A stretch of DNA of 64,000 nt, from NCBI GenBank assembly GCA_029204225.1, contig CM055103.1, positions 6,134,852 through 6,198,851 on the forward strand, written 5' to 3'. This DNA is from Diphasiastrum complanatum (Eukaryota > Streptophyta > Lycopodiopsida > Lycopodiales > Lycopodiaceae). The position numbers and the translations under genes are program-made. Below the pieces are notes generated by a model, which was given only the letters and a program-made list of their open reading frames with translations, did no database searches and was not told the origin of the DNA. Positions 11,062 to 23,000 of this stretch are shown here, in pieces. Position 1 is the stretch's first letter. The number at the start of each line of letters is the position of its first letter.

Positions 11062-14000
11062 ATGCGCGGTAAAAGCTCAGGTGGACTTGCTCCATCATGG
11101 GTGGTCTTAGTGTGCATTTCGAGCTTCTCTATCGGCATGGTTTTCACAAACAGGTAGGTGCCCTCACTCCAAAAATTTCCATCTACTTAAAAACATAACT
11201 GGCATTGTTGTTTTTTGAAATTTCTAATGGAGTGACCTTGCTCGGTCTTTCGTGTAGGGTCAAGGCCAGTGTGGCCGCCAGTATGGGTTTCCGGATCTCT
11301 GTCCTTGGGTTCAAAAACCCGTAAGGCCTGCCATCCAGGCTTTTACTTATCGTGAAGACCATGTGTAAAATTTAAATATCATTTGCTATTGGCTTACCCT
11401 AGGAATGGGCTTTCCAGCATATGACCAATAAGTCATGGGTTTTACAGCATAATGCCTTTTATAGCTTAATGACAAATAAGTAGGACAATTATGGCAGTTG
11501 ATGCCCTTAAAAATAAAACCGAACATACATCCTGGAGGGTAACAGGTTCCCCAGTACATGTTGTCATTATTATAGGCTATTGTTTAATTATCAAAAATTG
11601 CTTCATGCTCAAAGGTATTTTGACATTTTGAGGGTACACTCACAAAACTTGCAAGAAACTTACTAGACTGAATGATGCAGAATGTGGAACAGTTCAGAAG
11701 TAAAAGATATGATGAGGACAGCAGTAGCTCAAAAGAATCGAGAGCAACAACTTCAGCTTGGTGCTGGGAATTGCAATTCGAAACCTGTAAGTACTTATGT
11801 TTTGGCCTTGGCAAATTGAATGACTATGAGGCCTTGTTGCTCATCAATAGTTTTTTTTGGTGATGCTGAGGCCGTATATTTGTCTCAGAAGCCTTTGAAT
11901 ATGGAAGAAGGATCGAGAACCCTCACACAGAAAGTTCCAAACAGAAAGGAAGCTGTTTCGTGAGTTTCTCCAACTTCCAATTCGACATGTGTTACGTCTG
12001 ATATTGTTTTAATTGCTAATTTCAATTAGATACACGCCAGTCTGCCTGCCAGTAACATTAGTCTAGAAATTTCTATTTGTTTAGCCTATTCAACTTTTCA
12101 ATTCTAATTTAGGCTAGTTAAAGCAAGGATTGAGTCAATATGCCAACAATCTATTCAGAAATTATGAATGCAAATTGAGGATAACCTTAACTTTGTCTCA
12201 ATGTTTCATGATTCAGCTTCAGAAATCTTGAAGAAGATGACAGTTCAACACAAGACCTAGATTTGATAGCTGAGCGATCACAAGATGAAGCAAATGACAA
12301 TCCAAGCAACAATGCAACTTCTCCGGCATATAAAAATCTTTCACCCTGGAAAAATGAGCGAAAAAAAGCCTTTGTTGTGGTTGGAATAAACACAGCCTTT
12401 AGCAGTAGAAAACGACGAGATTCTGTGCGACAAACTTGGATGCCAAGGGGTATATTTTTTGAACCTATTGTTTGAGAAAGGGGGTATATGTTTCCTGAAT
12501 GCCAGGGTAGGCCAAATAGCCAGTTAGGGTTAGTGTTTCTCTTAATGTTTGGAACATATAGCACAATAATTTTCATTATTGAATTTCTTGGCTTACATTC
12601 ATACAAAGAGACATTACACACTGATAGAAGAGATAGATCATAGATAGATGTCAAAGAGGCCATTTTGTATGTGTGAGTCCAGACAATAGCCAATTACATT
12701 CCCAAAACTCCCTCTTTGTTATCATCCTATAAAATCCATAAAGTAGACTATTTAACTAACCAATGCCTCAATGTTTCAGATTTAAATTAGCTAGTTATAA
12801 TTGCTATTGCTGCAAGATTTGTTTTCAAACAAGCTCCACACTTCAACTCATATCTTGATTCTTTTGATCTTGTTTATGATTCATTTCAGAAGATCAAAGC
12901 CACATTTACCCATTCTATGTTGCTTTGTATTAGATGATAAAATATTATGTTTCACGGAGGTCTGCGGCATGTTGAACTATTCATAGTGAGGTGCAAAAAG
13001 ATTGGCAAGATCCATTTGAGAAATTTCTTGCAAATCAAAGTGATAGAAGATGGTGCAAAGCTATTAAAAGAATCAGCATCAAATGAGAGTTTTAAGCTGT
13101 AATTTCTATGAGAGATTTCTGCCTTAACAGAACCTGAAATGAATATGGATGAATATGAATCGATCACCAATTTTTTAACGAAGACCAAAGAGAGTTGTGT
13201 GATCAAATAGGAGTCGTGGGTGAACATTATGACCACACTAACCGGAAACCACCAGGTGCCGGTCAACGCAAGAAACCAAACGCTCACGATCCACTCCGCC
13301 GTAGGATCCAAGTGAGGTCCAACCTCCGTGCCATGAGCCCAATGACTAGACAACAAGCGGGATCCAGCTTCCAGCCCTAATGACGACCAGCACCTTCGGC
13401 CTTCTCCTGCCCCTAGCTAGCTCCATCTTGGCCATGCACATGCACACTACCATACCCCAACTTTTAGGTAGAATGAATGGTAACTTAGATCTCCCTCCCT
13501 TCTCTACCTCCAAGGTGGGAGCCTCGCCAAGCACATATCCCTTATTAAGACAAGTGGCATGCATGCAGTCCACGAGTCCACTAGTCAAGTCAATAGGCCT
13601 AGTCTAATATCCGGTTTCAAGACAGGTGTGGGACCCAATGGGTTGAGTCCCTAACATTCCCTCTCCCTTAAAAAGAAATTTCTAAGGAAGGAAATCTAGG
13701 AATCTCTGTCTAAGGTCATACTCCTTTTCTCAAGTGTTCTCGTCGTCGAAACTACCTTTCCAACAAACCAAGTACTCAGTCACCTGCCAGTTTCGATGTA
13801 CCTCAACAATGGTCGACAGATCCTCTAAGTGAACTAGCTCATCTGCTTGAATCAAACCATCCTTCACACCAAGTTGTTCCTTTAAATGCCTTACGTGGAA
13901 GACTGATGGACTTTGATTCCATGCCGAAGATCTAGTTGATAGGCATTCTGATTGAGTTTCTTTACAATACGGAAGTGCCCATTGAAACAAGGGGACAACT

Positions 14001-17000
14001 TAGGACATTTCCATGTCCTCGACACCTTGGAATCTTTCAAAATCCGAAGGTAGACCCAATATCCTTCCACAAAGACTCCTGGTTTCCGCTTTTGATTAGC
14101 ATAAAAGTGAGCTCTATCCTGAGCCATTTTTACACTATCTCAAGTGACAAGTAGCATTTCCTGCATATCCTGCAAGAAATCCATCACTGCATCAACCTTG
14201 AGAACTTACCATTGGACCTTTCCCAATTCAATTGTCTTTTGGAAACATATGCACAAAGCATATCTTCCATAGACCGGTTCGTCCATTCAATCTGACCATC
14301 TGATTCTGGATGATCTAATGACCCTAGACTCTTTTGATTGCTACCCTTGTTGACCTCGAGATGGGGTGGTCTCTTCTTTTTTTTACAAACTTTGATCCAC
14401 CTTGGATGGTTAAACATTGCTTTTTGCCAAACCTATGGGAGCAGCCAGCATATGAAGAACTCACTTTTAACATCCATTGACGAGCAACATGTCAATCAAA
14501 ACAAAGTGCTATAGCAATATGCAACAAATGGTGGAAGCTGTTCTTTTCTGATCTCTTTCAAGTTGAGCTTCTGTTTTAAGCACAGATTTTAGCATGGCAA
14601 GTCTTGGGGAGAGTTTGCTGGGTGAATCTAGCAAACTAGATGGCACAAACTACAGAGTGTGGAAGTTCAAGATAGCCAATATCTTGATGGATAAGAATTG
14701 CTGGGAGGTCATGATAGGTACAGAACCTGTACCAACATCTGATCCTGAATTGAAGGACTACATGAACAGGAGACATAAAGCTCATAGGATAATCAATCTT
14801 TCTGTCAAGGACAATATTATTCCTCACATTTGCAATGCAAGGGATGCAGCTGATGCTTGGACAATTCTGAAGTCTATGTTTGAAACAGTGGATTCAGCCA
14901 AGCTGTTGTATTTGCAAAACAGGTTACATACTCTCAAGATGGAAGCAGGTGCAACAATTGGTGATCATATTACAAAGGTCAAGGACCTATTGGATCAGCT
15001 TGCTTCAGTTGGAGAGAAAGTAAGTGACAGGAGTATTGTTCCCATAGTCTTGAACAGCTTGTCATTCAACTATCAAGACTATGTGATGTCCCTTTCTGCT
15101 AGGGAGAAACTCCCAACCTTTGGGGAGTTATGTGGTCTTCTTTTACAGGAGGAGATGAGAAGGAAGAATCTTTCTGAAAGGGAAGATAATCCAGAGCTTG
15201 CATTTGCTTCTAAGAAGAAGCAAAACTTTCAGAAGAAAGGCAAAGGCAAAAAGAAGAACTCAAAGCAAAGCTTGGAGCAGCAGGTGTCCAAGTTACAGGT
15301 TGGAGAGGAGTCAAGCACCAATTCCTCATCTACACCCAAGAGGAAGGGCAACTGCAACTATTGTGGTAAGTATGGGCATTTTGCTTTTGAATGCAGGAAG
15401 AAGCAAAGTGATCAGAAGAAGGGAAAGAACCAGCAGAGTCACTTTGTTGAAAAAGTGTAGAGGAGGAGCAATCTGGTGTGCTTGAGCTATTCACTGCAGC
15501 CCTATCATCTGAATCCACATTTGGTGGATGGTACATTGATTCTGGAGCCTCAAAGCACATGACACCTCATAGAGATTGGTTCAGCACCTATGAGGAGACA
15601 GAAGATGGCCAGCATGTTTGCCTTGGAGATAATTCTACACGTATGGTGAGGGGCAAAGGTACAGTTGCAATACAGCTATCATCAGGTGAGGTGAAGGAAA
15701 TTAAAAGTGTGTTGCATGTACCAGGGTTGGCTAAGAACTTGTTATCTAATGGTGCCATTACCAAACAGAACATGGTGGTAGAGTTTAATGATTCTAAATG
15801 TTTGGTAAAAGACAAAGAGAAGAACTTCAAAGTGGTAGCCAAGGGAATGCAAGAAGGAGGTCTTTACAAGCTTTTCACAACCATTCCTAGCCAAGAGGCC
15901 TTGTCTGCAAGAGATACTAATCGGGACAAGCTTTGGCATGAGAGATATGGTCATTTGAGTTACAAAAGTTTGCAAGTTTTGAACAGGCACAAAATGGTAG
16001 TAGATCTTCCTAGCATTAAGTCTTCTTCAGATACATGTGAGGCTTGTGCATTAGGGAAGCAACAGAGGAAAAAGTTTCCAAAGGAGAAAGCTACCAGGGC
16101 CAAGGGCATTCTTGAACTTGTGCATTCAGATTTATGTGGTCCCATGCAGGTCAAATCAGCAGGGGGGGCATACTATCTCATGACCTTCGTAGATGATTTT
16201 CTCTCGGAAGGTATGGGTCTATTTTCTGAAACTGAAATCTGAAGCGTTCAAATACTTCAAACAGTGGAAAGCTACGGTGGAAAACCACACAGGAAAGAGG
16301 TTAAAGACTCTCAGGTCAGATAAGGGTGGTGAGTATATTTCTGATGAGTTCAAAGATCTTTGCAAAGCATGTGGGATAAAGAGACAGTTTACTGCTCCAC
16401 ATACACCGCAGCAAAACGGCGTGGCTGAGCGGAAAAACAGGTCTATAGTTGAGTGTGCGAGGAGCATGCTCAAGGCAAAGGGGTTGCCAAATTCCTTTTG
16501 GGCAGAAGCGGTAGCAACTGCTGTTTTTCTATTGAATAGAAGTCCAACCAAAGCAGTTAAAGGAATCACGCCAGAAGAGGCATATAGTGGCAACAAGCCC
16601 AAGGTGGGCAGCCTTCGAGTATTTGGGTGTACAGCATATGCACATATACCAAAGGACTTGCGGAAGAAACTTGATGCAAAATCCGTAAAGTGTGTCTTTC
16701 TTGGGTATAGTGAAGGTGAGAAAGCTTATGTGCTATATGATCTCGAAAACAGGAGGAAGATCCTAAGTCGAGATGTCATCTTTGATGAAGAGCATGCACC
16801 CAAGATACAGGAGCAGGAGAAGGAAGGATTTACTGAGTTCATACCCTTGATTGATTCCACGGATGAGGATCCTAGTCAAGAGTCCTATAAGCCTCAAGTG
16901 CAGGAGCAACAACGGGAAACTGAACCTACTAGTTCGAGACCTTTTTTTGGCCAAGTACCAGAAGCAGAAGTTGGGGACAAACGGAAGACTAAAACAGTAC

Positions 17001-20000
17001 CATGGGATACGTGGTCACCATCCACATCACCTACTGCTAGGAAAAAGCTACCTAGGTGGTATTGGGAAACAATCAAAGAAGGTTAAATGATTGAAGAAGG
17101 AGAGAGCAGTGAACAGGGTGTCAGAAGATCTCTTAGGTCTCATGAGAGACAAGAGACTAACTTTGCTCTTATGTCCACTATTCTGAATGCAGATGAGCCA
17201 CAATTCTTTCACGAAGCCATGAGAGAAAAGGTATGGCAACATGCCATGCAGGAGGAGTACGACTCCATTGTCAAGAATGACACATGGGAGCTCACTACAT
17301 TGCCAGAAGGGAAGCAACCAATAGGTTGCAAGTGGGTCTATAAGACCAAGTTTCATGCCAATGGAACAGTGGACAAGTACAAGGCAAGGTTGGTGGCGAA
17401 AGGCTATGCTCAGCAAGAGGGGCTAGACTATGATGAGACATTCGCACCTATTGCTAAAATGACATCTATCAGGACCGTTTTGGCTATAGCCTCATATTTT
17501 GATTGGGATGTCCATCAAATGGATGTCAAGAGTGCCTTTCTTAATGGGCACCTACAGGAGGAGGTTTACATGGAACAACCGCAGGGATTTGAAATAACAA
17601 GCAAGGAGAATCTGGTTTGCAGGCTTAGGAAAGCCTTGTATGGGCTCAAACAGGCGCCAAGGGCTTGGTATAGCCGAATTGATGAGTACTTTGCAAGGCA
17701 AGGGTTTGAGAAGAGTAAGTCTGATTGCAATCTTTATGTCTTCAGGGAAGGAGAAGACTTTGTGGTTGTTGTGCTCTATGTGGATGATCTACTCATCACG
17801 GGAAGCAATAAGAAGCTTATTGCTTGTGTTAAGAAGAATCTTTCTAATGAGTTTGAAATGAAAGATTTGGGTTTGCTACACTATTGCCTAGGAGTTGAAG
17901 TTTGGAAAGGAAAGCGTTGTCTTTTTATCTCACAGGCAAAGTATGCACAGAAATTATTGAAGAGGTTTAACATGCAAGAAAGCAAACCAATCAGCACACC
18001 CATGGATGCAAGCAACAAGCCATCAAAAGATGATGGTCCAGCATTTGCAGATGAGACGCTCTATCGTCAGTTAGTGGGCAGCCTGATTTACCTTACTACC
18101 ACCAGGCCAGATATTGCTTATGCGGTTGGAATCGCAAGTCAATACATGTGTAAGCCTACCGAAGCACATTGGAAGGCAGCCAAGCGGATCCTACGATATG
18201 TGAGAGGGACAGTGACTTATGGGATTGGATACACGGATGACGGGAACCTTCAGCTGGAAGGCTATTCAGATTCTGATTGGGCAGGTGATAGAGACGATCG
18301 GAGATCGACGACAGGCTATTGTTTCAGCCTAGGTTCAGGGGCTATATCGTGGTGCAGTAAGAAGCAGCCTACTATTGCTCTATCGTCTACCGAAGCTGAG
18401 TACAGGGCGACTACGAGGTCCGCCTGTGAAGCCATTTGGTTACGCCGTCTACTTGAGGACATGCAGATTGCTCAAGTAAGACCTACATTGTTACATTGTG
18501 ATAACCAAAGCTGCATTCAGCTTGCAAGGAATCCAGTCTATCATGCACGGACAAAACACATAGAGGTGGACCAGCATTTTATACGAGAGAAAGTGCACAG
18601 TGGGGAGATCGAGCTAGTTTATTGTGACACCAACGACCAGACAGCTGATATTTTTACTAAACCACTTAGTAAAGATAAGTTTGAAAAGTTCATAACTTTG
18701 TTGGGTGTCAGTTTGAATAAAATTGCCATTAAGGGGGGGTGTTGAAGAGTAATGCCTATTTTACCCCTTTTGGCTAAGCATTAGTTAAGTTGTACATAAC
18801 TCATGGGGCATGTTTTAATTAAATGCATGACCCCCCCCTTTTGTTAAGTTATGTAAATTAGTGCAAGTGGCCCACTTGGCCAAGTAGCTCACTCCTATGG
18901 TTGACACCTAGACTTTCCATGCACGTAAAGGAGGTGCTTGCCTCACAAGAGATTTGGAGGACCCACGCCCTCCTCTCTCTCACCAGCAATTCATTTCTTC
19001 TTGAGACTTTTGAGTTTGTGAGATGCTCATGCAATTCTCCTTGTATGTGATATTTCCATAGCCAAGTTTTCTCAAGCTTTCATAGTTGATCTAGCATCTG
19101 AGTTAAGATACTCCATAGCTAGGTCTTGTAAATCTTCAAGCCCAACTTCGTTCGAGTGACAGTTGATTGGGACAACTAGAATTAAAAGGTTAAAAGAGTA
19201 AAGTCGATGTTGAGGGCCTCTTTTATCCAAATATTTGATAAGATGATCAATAGAGGGATGTCCTCGGCAAAACTAGGAGCTTAAAAAAAAATTTTAGAGG
19301 TGGTTAGGCAACATCATGGGCAAGAAGAGAGATGCAACAGAGTGCCGACCTATGAAGGACTCCTCTAGGTAACTACATGCATCACAATTATATCCCTTCT
19401 TGTTGCGTCGGCGCCTCAAAGGGTGCTGGGACTTGAGCGGTTTTCCCAAGAAACGCTTAAGTCTAACATTCATCCGACATGAACTCATTGAAAAGCCAAC
19501 TTAGAAAACGCAACAAGCCTAACCGTCTAGACTTCGGAAAATAGGAATCCCAACCAACCCAAAAGCCAACTTAGAATCCATCCCCAAAAGGTAACCAAAG
19601 GCAAAGACAAGTCACTCGTGAAATCTCAAGGCATAGTGGTTGCCAAACTGACCAAATGGCATAGCGTCGGGCCACACGTCGGCGACGTGGACCCTTTGGC
19701 ACCAGCGACGCAAAAAGGTTGTAGTAAGGGTCCTTCCACTTGGACCAGCCCCGACGGCGAACCGAAATGGTAATCATCCCCAAGGATCAACTTTATTTAA
19801 TCTGGAAGAGGTTACATTCATAAGATTGATTGTGGTCTCAGGGCCACCAACACATGCTGGGCATTGTGCCTGGCTCACGTTGGTAGAGGGAGCTAAGACC
19901 TGGTGACTAGATTCCTGGCGTTGGTTGAGCTGCCCAAGTTTCTATCTATCGGACTCCCCCTATGTTGTCATTCGGCACGCCCCCTCTATCCTGGAATATA

Positions 20001-23000
20001 GTGCTATCTGGTAAAGCACGCTTTTTTGGGCTTCGTTTTTATTTTGTTGATTAAGCTTGGCAAGCCTGGCAGAATCAATCTAGCTCACGGATATGGGTCC
20101 TGGGAGTTGTCCGAGCGGGCAGAATCAGCTTGGCTCCTAGACATGGGTTCTAGGAGCTAACTAGGCCATGACTCGAGCTCCAAAGCCAGTGCATGACTTG
20201 TGACTACTTGACTAACTCACCACAGGTCAGAGGCTCAGTCCTAGACTTCCTAACTTGTGGGAACTTTTGAGAGTGTAACCCCTCGAAGTCTTACAGGGCA
20301 CACTTGGTACACCCGAGTCAGCTTCACAACATCCTCTCCTCGTTTGAGAAAGCTGATGTCCTCATCAGGGCCAAACTAGACCTATGACACATGGCACGGG
20401 CTTAATTCACCGACCGTAGGAACATAAAATAAAGGTACATTTGCTGTAGCATAGGAAAACTGTGAATTAAGTTTGCTATATGTAAAACTTGTGTAAAGCT
20501 GCAATTGATTTTTATTGGCTTGGAAAAGTTTCAGCTGAAATACTGTGCTGGCCAGAATCCGAAACCATACAATAGCTTTTGGGGATTGTTTCTCCTCATT
20601 GCAACAGCTATTGTTTTACATATTATGTTTGGTTTTGCTATAATGAATAGTGAAAATCTCTGACCACTTCTCCTACATTTGAAGCTTCCTTCTTTGCTCT
20701 TTCGAAGTCGACCTTCTCTTTACACTGAAAGTTTGGTTAAGCCTTGCACAAGTTAGAATGTACAAGCCATATCAGAATTCTGAGAAACATCCCTGCCAAA
20801 GGAAGTATTGGGCTATCCCAATCCATTTTGGAAAATGCATATCAAAAGTTTCAAAACTAGTACACATACAATCTGGATTCAAACTGCACAGTCTGTAAGA
20901 ATAAATAAAGACTGGCCCCAAGCCTAAGGAAGTTTTGGGCTATCCCAGCCCATTTTGGAACTATTTGCAACTTTATGTGAACATAGCATACCAAAACATT
21001 TTGTGCTGCTTTGAAAACTAATACACGTCCAATTTGGATCCAAAGTGCACAGTCTGTAAGAATAAATAAAGACTGGCCCCACGGATTATAAAGATAACAG
21101 TGATAAAGCATATGTATGCAAAGGGAAGAAGCTCCTTGATTTTGATCAATTCAGATTCAGTCATTTGAGTTTTGATCGATTTCGATTTCTGTTACTTGAG
21201 TTTGATTAGTTCAATTAACTTTCATGTCAAATTGGCAACCATTTGGTTGGTTAACTGGAAAATATTTCGCACATGCAGGGAAAAAGCTCAAACAATTGGA
21301 GCAAGAAAAGGGAATTGTGGTCAGATTTGTCATTGGTCACAGGTGCAGCTAGTTTTTCTGATAGTGGCAATGCTGTGTTGAGATATCTTGGAAGTCAGCC
21401 ATGCTATAAGATGGTGTATATCAATTTGTCAAACTGCAATTGATCTTCACCACCTTTTTTAAGTTTTTGAGTATACAGTCGTGGAGGGCTGGTGTATGTG
21501 AGGTTTTTTGGATTTATTGGTATAGTTAAGTGTTGCTGATTGTTGGAAGTTGCCAGTGCTACACCTGGTGGCATTTTGGACCGTGCCATTGATGCCGAGG
21601 ACTTGCAGCATTCCGATATTTTAAGGCTGGTACGAGTCTCTTTTCATAGCACTCAGATGGATTTTTTTGTCTGGTGGCACTTAGAGCCTAAATTTATCTT
21701 TTAAATGTTCTTTTTAACATGGAAAATATATAAAAGCCACATTTTGAATGATTTTTGTTAAAAAAAAATTGACAGGCACGGTGCATATGGAATAACCTTT
21801 TTGTATGGAACCACAATTCTGAAACAATTGTTTGCTCTTTTATTAAGCCTTTACTTGCTTCCTTCAAGCAAATTCCCCTTCTCAAAAGGAGCTGTTTTTA
21901 TATATCACTATTGGCTGAAAGCAGATCTTGCTGAACAAGGGATTGTGAAATATGCCATCGAGGCATATTTATACACACTTTTATGCAAATTGTCTTCCTT
22001 ACGATCAAATTCTTATTACCTTTGCATCCATATATGCAAGTCGTAGATATAGCATGTCCCGTAACTTAGGTTTGTTCTTTTATTTTTGGAGTGACATTCT
22101 GCCAGTCTATGTTTCTTTCAAGCATATTGCCATCCTTATTAGCCTTAAATCTTTTTACTTCCCACTCCTTAAGGTGAATTTGGCAGGAAGCAATAGCAAC
22201 TGAAGCAGCTTACCGCTTTAACGTTCAAACTTTTGCACTTCTCTACAAGCAAAACACAAACATGTGAACTGTATGCTAATTTTGACTAGGACTGAAGGAC
22301 TACTAGTACATGCATACTTGTTTGTTTATGCAAGAGCACAACGTTTCTTGCGATCATTAAGTGCTGATTGATTTTTTTGAGTACTGGTAAAATTAACCTC
22401 TTTCTGATGACAGGATCATGTTGAGGGTTATCTTGAGTTATCAGCAAAAACAAAAATATATTTTTCCACAGCTGTAGCTATGTGGGATGCAGACTTTTAC
22501 GTTAAGGTTGATGATGACGTGCACGTTAACTTAGGTGATTATGCAACACCTCAATCTGCTTGCATATATGTGACTATCTACAGACATGTTGTCAATGGTA
22601 GCAATTTTTCAAGAGTATGTTAAATAAGTGATTTCTACAACAGCAATGCCTTGCTGCTTTCAGATCAATCATACGTTGTATCTTTCTTTAGGGTGGATAA
22701 TGTCTCATTTGCAGGAGCTCTGGCAACAACTCTAGCTCGACATAGTCATAAGCGTCGTGTCTACTTAGGGTGCATGAAGTCTGGGCCAGTTCTTGCACAG
22801 AAGTAAGTTTTCTAACGAAAAGTGTAATATGCTTTTTATTTTCATGTCAAAAGAATGATTTCTTTTCGTCTACTGACAGAAAATGCTTGTTAACTGGTAT
22901 ACCTCAAATTGCTAGCTTTAAATAATGCATACAGGCATTTGTGTTTTCTGAAGTAGATTTGATTAGGTTTCCTCATCTAGTTGATAGATTTTAATGTTGA

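Larger units (their letters stand above)
14418..19161 (+). mobile_element. Cop-3: nearly complete Ty1/copia element in intron 4, 5' LTR missing
   Basis: Same strand as the host gene. All copia domains are present in order from gag (14594) to RNase H (18745), followed by a polypurine tract and 3' LTR. Only three lesions break the coding region: a -1-type shift at 15458, one extra T at about 16199 and a TAA at 17084-17086. No 5' LTR or tRNA-Met-type primer site (TGGTATCAGA) lies between Gyp-1 and the gag start, so the 5' end is deleted or truncated against Gyp-1. The few lesions suggest a fairly recent insertion. Confidence 0.92.

Noticed and set aside
11241-11340. Possible tRNA-derived SINE (A-box-like and GGTTCAAAAACC)
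   Set aside because: The B-box has one base too many, and no tail or target duplication is visible. Similar weak B-box words near 57765 were rejected for the same reason.
12187-12693. 168-codon ORF on the minus strand
   Set aside because: It lies opposite exon 4 of the galactosyltransferase gene, which has clear homology and correct splice phase; the antisense frame has no domain.
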